Shown here: positions 9,480 through 18,200 of the stretch, in pieces
Layout of the letters: every line of letters starts with the position of its first letter
Position numbering within the stretch: the first letter of the stretch is position 1
Source of the DNA: Marinobacter sp. LQ44
Lineage (GTDB): Bacteria; Pseudomonadota; Gammaproteobacteria; Pseudomonadales; Oleiphilaceae
Length of the DNA: 64,000 nucleotides
NCBI RefSeq assembly: GCF_001447155.2
Contig: NZ_CP014754.1
Coordinates: 1,860,001-1,924,000, forward strand
Direction: 5' to 3'
Notes under the pieces: model-generated
What the model was told of the DNA's origin: nothing
Database searches by the model: none
The model's input: only the letters and a program-made list of their open reading frames with translations
Translations under genes and position numbers: made by a program

Positions 9480-9848
9480 ATGTTTCCCACCCGCATTCAG
9501 TTGAGTAAAAAAACCTGGGATAGGCTGCAATTCCTGCAAACAAAAACACGCCTTACGCCTAATGTGCTTGCACGCACAGCTATTGCATTAGCGCTACGCG
9601 ATACACGTACGGCAACGATAAATGACACCAGACCAGAGCAGGTCCACGTTATCAATCGTGACGTTCTGTTTGGTGATCAAGAAAAGGTATATGAAGTATT
9701 AATCCAGCAGTTCTGCTCGGAACAAAAGGTCGAGGCCGACTATCAAAGCATAATTCGATCTTTAATCGATAGCGGATTGCATAAAATGGGGCACGTAAAG
9801 AAACTTTTAGACCTGAAAACTTTTTTTATGGCAGATACTAAAGGATAA
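9480..9848 (+). CDS. dndE: DndE, small phosphorothioation protein
   Basis: The start ATG at 9480 lies one base after the dndD stop, with AAGGAGG at 9463-9469 as ribosome site inside the end of dndD. The 122-residue product starts MFPTRIQLSKKTWDRLQFLQ and contains RTGLTPNVLAR-like sequence (TRLTPNVLARTAIALAL), characteristic of DndE. DndE binds nicked DNA as an oligomer in structures of E. coli homologs. It is the last gene of the + strand dnd operon; a hairpin follows at 9853-9880. A longer upstream frame inside dndD is not the real start. Confidence 0.88.
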   Translation: MFPTRIQLSKKTWDRLQFLQTKTRLTPNVLARTAIALALRDTRTATINDTRPEQVHVINRDVLFGDQEKVYEVLIQQFCSEQKVEADYQSIIRSLIDSGLHKMGHVKKLLDLKTFFMADTKG

Positions 9849-9852
9849 ACTT

Positions 9853-9880
9853 GGCTTGGACGCTTCCTAACGTTCAAGCC
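9853..9880. terminator. Hairpin between convergent dndE and the IS-split gene
   Basis: GGCTTGGACG and CGTTCAAGCC form a 10-bp stem with one G-T pair around an 8-base loop, just past the dndE stop. There is no clear T tract on either side, so it may work as a weak or factor-dependent bidirectional terminator. Confidence 0.5.
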
Positions 9881-9911
9881 TCTGAGTTCCCACTTGCAAA
9901 GGTGAGTCGTA

Positions 9912-10239
9912 TCAACGACCTTTTTTGCAGATAATGCAAAACTGGTCTGCGAGTCCCAGGGGGTAGTACTGCTCTTCCGCCGCAAACAACTTCATTGAAA
10001 GCGATTGTTGCGCATGGAAGTTATGAAAAACGTAGATCTTGGGCTCCTGGCCTGCTGAAATATCGGAAATGTTTCCATCAAACATCACGACAGCAGCTAT
10101 ATGCCTAAAGTCTCTCCTTCCAAGAAAATAGTCCGTAGGAATGCTTCCTCGCCCTGGACGTATGATTGAATTATGAATAACAAAAGCCTGATTTCCCGTC
10201 TCCTTATTAAAATCCCATAGAATGAGCTCTCGCCCTACG
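9912..10239 (-). pseudogene. 3' part of an unknown defence-operon gene split by IS66
   Basis: This is the downstream piece of the gene whose first part lies at 12714-13387. Joining base 12714 to base 10239 (dropping the IS and one copy of the 8-bp duplication) gives one uninterrupted frame through AFYG-VGRELILWDFNKE. The tail shows GSIPTDYFLGRRDFRHIAAVVM, a pattern I have a vague memory of from restriction-related C-terminal domains but cannot name. The GTG or ATG codons inside the piece are unlikely to be used as real starts. Confidence 0.85.
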
Positions 10240-10247
10240 CCGTAAAA
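10240..10247. repeat. Left target-site duplication of IS66
   Basis: CCGTAAAA directly precedes the IS tip GTAAGCGCC. The same eight bases occur at 12714-12721 after the other tip. Eight base pairs is the usual duplication for IS66 elements. Confidence 0.95.
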
Positions 10248-10330
10248 GTAAGCGCCCATAAATTAGCACCTACATTCGGTTATCAAGATTGCCCACACTG
10301 ATTTCCTCGTCAACATCAGGAGGAATCAGC

Positions 10331-10648
10331 ATGACACACGCCGAACGCAAGCGTCTCTGGCAGCAACATATCGAAGACTGGCAGGCGTCCGGTTTGTCCG
10401 GCATGGCCTACTGCCAGCAGCAGTCACTGACCTATTGTCGCTTTGTTTACTGGCGCAAAAAGCTGGCTGAGCCGGAGACCGTGATTGCGGAGCGCCCGGC
10501 TGGGCTCTCTGGCTTTGCCAAGGTGGCGGCGTTGCCTGGCCCGAAATCGTCGGAAGGCTTAACCGTGTCGTTGCCCGGTGGTGTCTCGATCACCGGGCTG
10601 CACGCCGGTAATGTGGAGTTACTCGGTGCCGTGCTGAGGCAACTGTAA
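10331..10648 (+). CDS. tnpA: IS66 accessory protein TnpA
   Basis: The 105-residue product begins MTHAERKRLWQQHIEDW and continues SGLSGMAYCQQQSLTYCRFVYWRKKL, the helix-turn-helix typical of IS66 TnpA. AGGAGG at 10319-10324 sets the start at 10331 rather than at the in-frame codon 10289. Its stop overlaps the tnpB start (TAATG). Confidence 0.93.
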   Translation: MTHAERKRLWQQHIEDWQASGLSGMAYCQQQSLTYCRFVYWRKKLAEPETVIAERPAGLSGFAKVAALPGPKSSEGLTVSLPGGVSITGLHAGNVELLGAVLRQL

Positions 10649-11016
10649 TGCGCCATCGGTACCTTCGCCCCTCCTGGGATCTGCCAGAGATTTACTTGTA
10701 TCGTCAGCCGATTGATTTCCGCAAGCAGGCCAACGGATTGGCACTGATTGTCGAGCAGGAGTTAGGCCATAATCCGTTCTCCGGCGCGCTTTTCGCCTTC
10801 ACCAACCGGCAGCGCAACAAGATCAAGTGCCTGATGTGGGAAGACAACGGCTTCGTGCTCTACTACAAGTCTTTGGCTGAAGAAAAATTCAAATGGCCGG
10901 GCCCAGAGGATGAGCTGATGTCGCTGAACGGCGAGCAGATCAATTGGTTGCTGGACGGCTACGACATCACCCTGCTTAAGGGCCATAAAACTCTGTATTA
11001 TGAGAGTGTTGGATAG
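10648..11016 (+). CDS. tnpB: IS66 accessory protein TnpB
   Basis: The 122-residue protein contains IYLYRQPIDFRKQANGLA and NKIKCLMWEDNGFVLYYK, the hallmark blocks of the IS66 Orf2/TnpB family. It is required with TnpA and TnpC for transposition in studied IS66 elements. It is coupled to tnpA by a one-base overlap and precedes tnpC by 45 bp. Confidence 0.95.
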   Translation: MRHRYLRPSWDLPEIYLYRQPIDFRKQANGLALIVEQELGHNPFSGALFAFTNRQRNKIKCLMWEDNGFVLYYKSLAEEKFKWPGPEDELMSLNGEQINWLLDGYDITLLKGHKTLYYESVG

Positions 11017-11061
11017 CACTTTTTAAGTGTGTCAGGGCGTTGTTTTTGCTATAATTTCAGC

Positions 11062-12684
11062 ATGAAAACAACGCCTGATAACACCTCCAAAACACCCGAT
11101 TTCAGCGGTCTCTCCACCGCTGAAATGCTGGCTGTTATCAGCGATATGCAAGAACAACTGGCCGCAAAAGAAGCCGAGCTTCAGCAGCGCGACCAAGCGG
11201 CCAAAGCACGTGAAAGCTACATCGCCATTCTCGAAGAGTTGCTGCGCTACAAAAAGATCCAGCAATTCGCAGCCAGCAGCGAAAAGCAGCCCAGCCAGAT
11301 CACTCTATTCGACGAAGCCGAACTGGAAGTCGGGATTGACGAGCTACGCGATGAGTTGCCTGAGGATGTTGAAGAGGCCGAGGCACCGCCGCGTTCCCGC
11401 AAACGCCGTCAACGTGGCTTCTCCGACACGCTCTTGCGTGAGCGTATTGAGCTGACCCTTAGTGACGAAGAGAAAGCCGGAGCCAGCAAGACCTTCTTCA
11501 CCAAGGTGAAAGAAGAGCTGGAGTACATTCCCGCACAGTTGAAGGTGCTGGAATACTGGCAGGAAAAAGCCGTCTTCGAGCAGGGTGGCCAGGAGCATAT
11601 TGTGGCTGCACCGCGCTCAGCCCACCCACTGGGCAAATGCATTGCGACCCCGTCACTGCTGGCTTACCTGATTACCTCCAAATACGCCGACGGCCTGCCC
11701 TTGTACCGCCAGGAGCAAATGCTCAAGCGCCTGGGACACGAAGTCAGCCGAACCAGCATGGCGCACTGGATCATCCGCCTGAACGACGTGTTCAAACCGC
11801 TGATGACCCTGATGCGGGAAACCCAGAATGGCAGTGATTACCTGCAAGCTGATGAAACCCGGATTCAGGTGCTCAAAGAAGACGGCAAGAAAGCCCAATC
11901 GGATAAATGGATGTGGGTGACCCGGGGCGGCCCGCCCGGAAAGCCCTCGGTTCTGTTCGAGTACGATCCCTCTCGCGGTGGCCAGGTACCGGTGCGCCTG
12001 CTGGATGACTTCCAGGGCATCCTGCAAGCCGATGGCTACTCCGGCTATGGACAGGTATGCCGCGAGAACAAGCTGACCCGCATCGGTTGTTGGGATCATG
12101 CCCGGCGCAAGTTCGTGGACGCGTCCCGGGCAGCGCCAGCCATGGGCAAAAAAGGCCCGCCCTCAAAAGCCGACGTGGCCCTGAGCCACATCCGGAAACT
12201 GTACGCCGTCGAGAAAGCCGCGAACGAACTGAGTGACGCCGAGCGCTATCGGGTGCGTCAGGAAAAAAGCCTGCCGCTGCTGAACACCTTCAAGGCTTGG
12301 CTGGAGAAAAACGCCAGCAAGGTGCTGAAAGGCTCGCTCACCCGCAAGGCGATGGACTATACCCTGAGTCAGTGGGGTACCCTGACGGGGTATTGTGAAC
12401 GCGGCGATTTACAGATCAGCAACGTGCTGGCCGAAAACGCCATCCGGCCCTTCGCCGTCGGTCGTAAGGCCTGGCTGTTCGCCGATACCACCCAAGGCGC
12501 GAATGCCAGTGCCACCTGTTACTCGCTGATCGAAACGGCCAAGGCGAACAACCTGGAGCCCTCCGCTTACATCCACCATGTGCTGAAGCACATTGCCGAA
12601 GCGGATACCCTCGAAAAACTGGAAACATTGTTGCCCTGGAATGCTGAGTTGCCAGCTTCAAAAAAAGTGGCTCAGTACGATTAG
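11062..12684 (+). CDS. tnpC: IS66 transposase TnpC
   Basis: The 540-residue transposase has an N-terminal leucine-zipper-like segment (EQLAAKEAELQQRDQ), a zinc-finger/helix region, and the DDE catalytic core with YLQADETRIQVL (first Asp), ILQADGYSGYG (second Asp) and LAENAIRPFAVGRKAWLF (Glu). The ATG at 11062 is preferred to an upstream in-frame codon at 11029 because it begins the conserved region. The usual short IS66 C-terminal extension is present (HHVLKHI... ETLLPWN). Confidence 0.95.
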   Translation: MKTTPDNTSKTPDFSGLSTAEMLAVISDMQEQLAAKEAELQQRDQAAKARESYIAILEELLRYKKIQQFAASSEKQPSQITLFDEAELEVGIDELRDELPEDVEEAEAPPRSRKRRQRGFSDTLLRERIELTLSDEEKAGASKTFFTKVKEELEYIPAQLKVLEYWQEKAVFEQGGQEHIVAAPRSAHPLGKCIATPSLLAYLITSKYADGLPLYRQEQMLKRLGHEVSRTSMAHWIIRLNDVFKPLMTLMRETQNGSDYLQADETRIQVLKEDGKKAQSDKWMWVTRGGPPGKPSVLFEYDPSRGGQVPVRLLDDFQGILQADGYSGYGQVCRENKLTRIGCWDHARRKFVDASRAAPAMGKKGPPSKADVALSHIRKLYAVEKAANELSDAERYRVRQEKSLPLLNTFKAWLEKNASKVLKGSLTRKAMDYTLSQWGTLTGYCERGDLQISNVLAENAIRPFAVGRKAWLFADTTQGANASATCYSLIETAKANNLEPSAYIHHVLKHIAEADTLEKLETLLPWNAELPASKKVAQYD

Positions 12685-12713
12685 GGCAAGTGGGTCGGTT
12701 TATTGGCGCTTAC

Positions 12714-12721
12714 CCGTAAAA
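12714..12721. repeat. Right target-site duplication of IS66
   Basis: CCGTAAAA follows the right IS tip and matches 10240-10247 exactly. Confidence 0.95.
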
Positions 12722-13387
12722 AGCTTTGCGCCCAATCTCCCCAATATCAAAATTCTCTACCTTACGAACTTGATTTACATCGATCACGATGACACAGTGT
12801 TCGCCCGGTAGAACAAGTCCTTCAACCATACGGCTGGCGAAGCGACTAGCTTTATGTACAAAACTCTGCGTCACCCTCGCCTTGATTAAATCTAGCTCCC
12901 ACTCCAGTTCGGCTCGATTTACTCGTGGCACTTTCCCTAACTCCGAAACCTTACCGGCAGCCAAGTCCTCTCCATTCAGCGTCCGGCGCTGCACCACCTC
13001 CATCTCGGAGCCTCTTTCCCCGGCCTTTGGAGACACAACCTCAAATTGTATTCTCCGGCCTCTCCAGTAAATCTCTGAATCTGAACATCCCGCCCCACGG
13101 TGAATAGGTGAAAGACTCCTTTTCTCAAGGTAATGCCAGAAAAGTATCTCTGACCAGCTTTCCTCGAAATGTCCTTTCATCTGCATCTGGTTAACATAGG
13201 CTTGATCAACTTCAGCACTATTGCGGAAGGAGTTCCAGGCCTTATCGAATGTCTGTCGAAGACGTAAATCCCTTGGCTCCCCTTTCTGATACGCCTCCGA
13301 TATTCGAACGAATACCGGGGACAGTGCAGTTCGCTCGACCCCAGACCTAAGAGAGTAAGGATCTACCTGTTCTTGTTTTCTAACCAA
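12714..13387 (-). pseudogene. 5' part of an unknown defence-operon gene split by IS66
   Basis: With the piece at 9912-10239 this gives a 1002-bp gene (333 residues) starting with TTG at 13387. In the current state translation runs five bases into the IS and stops (KAFYG then TAA). No family is recognised. The segment SDSEIYWRGRRIQFEVVSPKAG could be the core of a PD-(D/E)XK-like nuclease fold (acidic residue, strand, E and K), but this is a guess. It is the last gene of the - strand operon that starts with dptF, 44 bp after the DGQHR gene, so the insertion may have weakened a restriction or regulatory step. Confidence 0.85.
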
Positions 13388-13431
13388 ACAATTACCTTAC
13401 CAACTGGAAGTTGTTATACATGGACACCAAA

Positions 13432-14664
13432 TTAAACCTGTTGACCCTCTGAAAATTCGGCTCTTAGCTCTTTAATTTTACGAAACTGTTTGGGATCCCG
13501 AACGTCCTCTTGAATCATGTCGAGTAAAAGATTCTCAGCTAACTTCACATTCTTCGGAATCATTTGTTTTGCAATAGGATCCCATAAAATGTGATGCCAA
13601 TCTTCATGCAATAAGTCTAAATTCGACTCCAAAAGCGCTCCTATCGAATATATGATTGAATGACCTTTTTGGGTTAGAAACTGTGTGGCGCGGGCAAATG
13701 CTCGCTGACCAACGGGCCTGAAAAGCAGATTATTAACCGCTTCGTTACGATAGGTATAAGGGAGAGCACCACGATCTATAAAAACTTCTTTAAGCTCATC
13801 GCTCATCTCGAAAAGATTAGAAAAATAATCACAACAGAACTGATAGTGTTCGTTCAACTCTCGCTCGGTCGGCCTAGCATTTTCGAAAATTCTTTTTCCC
13901 TCTGCTTCATGTAGGTCTTTGACCAACTCATAAAGGCCAACGATACTGGTAAACGCCCTAGACTCTCTCTTATTTAACGCCGAATTCGAAGAGAAAGACA
14001 CAAGATCATCACTATCTGAAAAAAGGCTAAACTCGTCCACAAGTTTTCTAGTTACTATCGCGAAGCCATTGTCTTCATCAAGAGCAATTGTTGCCGCTGT
14101 GGACACTGCCTTTGCTTTCTTATTAACTGTGGTGAACAGCCTACGAGTTCTCAGTTTTCCCTGCTCGGAGGACTCGTCATGCCCAACGAAAATTGCACAG
14201 ATGTTCTCGATTTCTAGGTCTTCGCGATTCTCGGCCTCCTCAAGCGCTTTTTTGATGCCGGCGACACGATGCTGACCATCTATTGCAAATAACTTCTCTT
14301 CACCGCTAAAAGATAGAACTCCTATCTTCCCACTCAAATCTTCTTTCTGTTCTTCGGTAGCCTGTATATCCGGTGTATTGTAGTTAACTTCTATAGGAGC
14401 CCAGTTCGGGTCTCCATCATAAACACCAACAATAACAGCACCTAGAAACCTCTGATCATTACTTGATATGTAATCAGCTATCTCTCCTGCGTGCTTTTCG
14501 ATCGCCTCCCGCTGAATCCATTCTGATAGTTTTTTGCTCTTATGGATCTCATCAGGGGCCTTGATAAGGCTTGCAACATTATTAAAAGATAATGAGCAAA
14601 CGTAATAAATCCAGTCACCCACTCTAGACTTTAAGGCTGGCAATAAAATTCTGTCACTCATCAA
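13432..14664 (-). CDS. DGQHR-domain protein, DndB-like paralog
   Basis: The 410-residue protein shows FAIDGQHRVAGIKKAL (DGQHR at residues 129-133) and RRLFTTVNKKAKAVSTA, the two blocks also seen in DndB. Sequence elsewhere differs strongly from the window's dndB, so it is a paralog, not a recent copy. Its start overlaps the stop of the GIY-YIG gene by four bases. DGQHR proteins occur in dnd loci as regulators and in other defence contexts with unknown roles; here it travels with the restriction half of the system. Confidence 0.85.
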   Translation of the reverse strand: MMSDRILLPALKSRVGDWIYYVCSLSFNNVASLIKAPDEIHKSKKLSEWIQREAIEKHAGEIADYISSNDQRFLGAVIVGVYDGDPNWAPIEVNYNTPDIQATEEQKEDLSGKIGVLSFSGEEKLFAIDGQHRVAGIKKALEEAENREDLEIENICAIFVGHDESSEQGKLRTRRLFTTVNKKAKAVSTAATIALDEDNGFAIVTRKLVDEFSLFSDSDDLVSFSSNSALNKRESRAFTSIVGLYELVKDLHEAEGKRIFENARPTERELNEHYQFCCDYFSNLFEMSDELKEVFIDRGALPYTYRNEAVNNLLFRPVGQRAFARATQFLTQKGHSIIYSIGALLESNLDLLHEDWHHILWDPIAKQMIPKNVKLAENLLLDMIQEDVRDPKQFRKIKELRAEFSEGQQV

Positions 14665-15161
14665 AATGCCCTCTGAGCAGCGTTTATCTCACCACCAAAT
14701 GTTGAATTGAAGGGAGGAATTAATGCTTGAATCATTGTATCTTCAACATTCTCAGCTTCTGCAACTGATTCTGTAACAGTGAAATAGTATTTCAAATGGC
14801 CATCCCAAAGATTGATCATTTTGTTAACTTTTTGCCGCCGCGTACGGCGCGGTGAAAGATTTAGCTCATTGATATATGCCCGGATACGTTCACGTAACCT
14901 TTTGGCTTTTCCAACATAAAAAACTGTACTAGCAGGTGACAGACCAAATAAGTTTGGTTCCACCACAAACACATATACTCCGGGCTCGTCGGGAAGCGCC
15001 CTAAGATCGTCAGGAGGAAAATCTATAACTGACCACTCACAGTTAATCTCGCGACCAAAATCCCAAGCACGAGGAAAGCAAGTTACCCTAACCTCATGCT
15101 TTTTAAGCAGAGTTGAGAACTCACCATTATCCCATTCTTCGTCAGTAAAAATATTTGCCAT
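14661..15161 (-). CDS. GIY-YIG nuclease-domain protein
   Basis: The 166-residue product contains PGVYVFVVE followed by FYVGKAKRLRERIRAYI, the GIY and YIG halves plus the catalytic Arg region of GIY-YIG nucleases, at about residues 60-100. A Glu (AEAENVEDTMIQALIPPFNS) in the C-terminal part fits the metal-binding residue, and PPFNS is a common ending of UvrC-type domains. The ATG at 15161 is preferred to a TTG at 15218. It lies 81 bp after dptH and overlaps the DGQHR gene, so it is likely part of the dpt operon. It could cut phosphorothioate-free DNA, or be a structure-specific nuclease. Confidence 0.8.
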   Translation of the reverse strand: MANIFTDEEWDNGEFSTLLKKHEVRVTCFPRAWDFGREINCEWSVIDFPPDDLRALPDEPGVYVFVVEPNLFGLSPASTVFYVGKAKRLRERIRAYINELNLSPRRTRRQKVNKMINLWDGHLKYYFTVTESVAEAENVEDTMIQALIPPFNSTFGGEINAAQRAF

Positions 15162-15242
15162 TGAGATTGTTCTTAAAAATACAGGTCTTTTTAGAAATCT
15201 GCCCTTAAAAGCGCCCAACTTCTACTAAATTTACAACCGCAG

Positions 15243-18200
15243 CTACTCCAATTGCCAAAATGCCAGATCTCTGATTTTATTTACATTCTTCTTCCCGTCT
15301 ACGCAGAGACTATAGTGCTTATCAAGCTTTCTAATCTGCGCCATAAAATACTCCTCGTCTTGCTTACTCTGCGTATTAAATATGGCCTTGATCTCCTGAG
15401 ATTTGATAGTAGTCACCTGATGAATAACCCAGGATAAAATCAAGGTGGAGTAGTCGTTATCGCCGGTTTTGAAATGTGTAAGTTCCTGGGTCGACAAAAT
15501 AGTGCCAACGCCAAATTCACGACCTTCTTTCATTATTTTTCTTAAACTCGGGAAGTCTTGAGACATAAAATTGTCCGCTTCATCGACCAGGATCATTTTA
15601 GAGATCTGTCGAAAATCCCCTTCGAGTTTTGAGCTACCTTGCTGGTGCATCTGTGTATAAAAAAGATCTAACGTCAGTGCGACGACGAGGTTCTGAATAG
15701 TGCGATCGTACCCAGAAAGGTTGATGACCGTGACACCATCTACCAAGTCATAGAGTGACTGAGTCTTGCTCGTGTCCGGCTCAAAGATTTCGTAGGCGGA
15801 TAGTACTTCGAGAGCTGCGTATAAGGAGTCGTGCTCTATCTTCTCCTGCTCCTGAAATGCTGCCCAGACATCTTCCAGAGTTGGAGCGGGCCGACTCCAA
15901 GTGCTTTCATCATTCGAATAAATACCAGCAGCTTCATAGGCGTCCCGGATCACCGTTCGCAATTTGCTTTGCTGCTTTACGCCAAGGTTATAAGACTTTG
16001 TCATCGACGAAATGAACTGACCAGCAACATGCACCGGTAGCTTCTTCTTGTCTCCAAACAAGGCAAACGGGTTGAAAGGCAAGCAGTCAAGTTCGAAAAC
16101 CTTGGCATTAGTCGCCTGTACAAAATCGTCTTTAACGTAGTCAGCCTTGTAGTCGAAGATCAGTATCCCTATTGGGGCTCCGTCAACGTTATGATTCTGA
16201 TTCCGAACAAGCTGAGTAATCAGTGACTTAGTGAATTGGGTCTTCCCTGTGCCCATCGTGCCAATAATTCCGGTATTCGTATTGAAGAGCTTTTCGGTAT
16301 TCGTAGGCTCCCAATAGACTACCTCACCGCTTTGAACATCCTTGCCAAACTCTACCCTGAGCGGCTCGGCAGGTGCCACAGGTTCGGAATCGCCCACTTT
16401 CTCTTCAGAAGTATCATCAGCCGCAGCGGGGAAGACACCGCTATCATGTTTTGAAAATGGGTACACGACCGTTTCCGCCTTAGTGGGGGTAGGCTTCTTA
16501 GCTTCATCCTTTTTCGTGCCTGCAAGTTGTTGCTCAGTGAAAGGCTGCAGAAAATACTCTTTGGGCACATGAAGGAGTGATGAGTTGTCGATTTTCGCTC
16601 TAAGGTCTTGGTAAGGGGTCCTTACTAGCTCATCCAGTAACCCCATCGGTATTTCAGCCTGAAGAACTTCTTCAGCTATCTCATACTTCTCTTCAAAACA
16701 GGACTCATTGTTGATGTGAGCTACTACCATTGCACCGGGATAATTCGGGAGCTGACCGATCCCATACAGGCCTTCTAACCACTCTTCGCGATGGTTTAAG
16801 AAATCCTCGAAATGGTTATCCTCGAAAACTCGATACAACTGATACTTCTCGATTTGCAGAAGCACTTGGCGAATGAATAGCCCGCGATAGAGACGCGACG
16901 CAAGCGTGTCCGGTCCCAAGAGGTCTTCTTCCATGTATCGTTTCAACTCAACCGCCTGCTCTCTCGCCTTGGAGAAATCAGGGCGGCCCCCAGCTTTTAC
17001 CTCCACAGGTAGGAGGTAGAGTTGTCCTTCCTTAAAACCTGCGAACAAGATATCGTCAGAGATTGCACCTTTTTTGATCTTGCGATTGTGGCGCGAGAAA
17101 TCACTATCGGTCATCGCAAGTCCAATATTGCCGGCCACTCTGATCATTTCAGCGACAGAGATAGGAATCCAGGTGATATCTGACTGGGCCAAAAGGGTAC
17201 TAACGATTTTATAGGCGCCGATAATGCCTTCTTTCGCAATCTTTTCTTTCGAGTGGTCGGTAATCAGTCTGAGCAGCCATTCACCATTGAACGCATTGAA
17301 CTCTCGAATCAATTCATTGCCAGCATTGCCCAAGACGTTCTTATAAAGGTCAACTTGCTTGGTGACGGTGATCGCGTCATAACCCGACGAACTGGTGTAT
17401 TGGTCGGAGTAGTGAATCAGAATCACGCCTTCGGTGGCTTCAAAGAACTTCAGCGTGACCTTTGGATCTATGATGGTCGTCCACACTGAACTATCGTATG
17501 AGCGCTCCAGCAAGGACATAAACTCCTGACTCACTGCGAGGCTCGTGGCCGAATGATCATGATAGACATCGTTCTTGGACTGAGAGGGGCGCCAAAGCGT
17601 TCCTATTAACTTAGCCAGCTTCAAGTGCGGTAAAGAGCCGTAATCGACACCTTTCAGGCCAAAAGCCGTGAAGTATCGGTCACCCTCGCTCCTCGAAGAC
17701 TCACCTGACAACAGTCCAGCGCAGGCAACACCCGAAACGTGCTCATCAATATTGTTGTCCACAGCTTCCACTTTCTGATCATTTTTGAAGAATGTCAGAT
17801 GAGCATAAGCTTGCTTTTCCACTTGGTTGTGCTGAAACTTGCTGAACGTTAGCCTGGTTCGTAGTAAATCGATTACCGCATCGGCATTGCGACGTGCGGC
17901 CCCCTTATCGAGCCCGTACCGTTCCTTAATTTCGTCATACATCCCCATCTCAGCGAAAACATCAAACTCAGTCTCGACCAACTTCTCGTCATAGAGATTG
18001 ACGTGTATGTGACGACCGCCGAGCAAGTTCGCCTGATAGTAGGACACCAGCCCTCTGAATAACTCTGAGTTTTCTGCGTTGTTGACAGAGTTTATTAACA
18101 GAGGGGCGTCATCGACCTGGCGGAATAGCTGCTCAAATGTAGACGTGAACTCCTCGATTTTGTGCTTTACAAGATTTATCACAAAATCAAAGCTTGTATC

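Larger units (their letters stand above)
10248..12713 (+). mobile_element. Complete IS66-family insertion sequence
   Basis: The 2466-bp element has inverted tips GTAAGCGCC (10248-10256 and, inverted, 12705-12713), three transposition genes in the IS66 order tnpA-tnpB-tnpC, and perfect 8-bp flanking repeats. All three frames are intact, so the copy may be active and the insertion recent. It interrupts the last gene of the dpt-led operon. Confidence 0.97.

Noticed and set aside
11653..12099. 148-codon frame opposite IS66 tnpC
   Set aside because: Antisense to a recognised transposase; open only because of codon bias.
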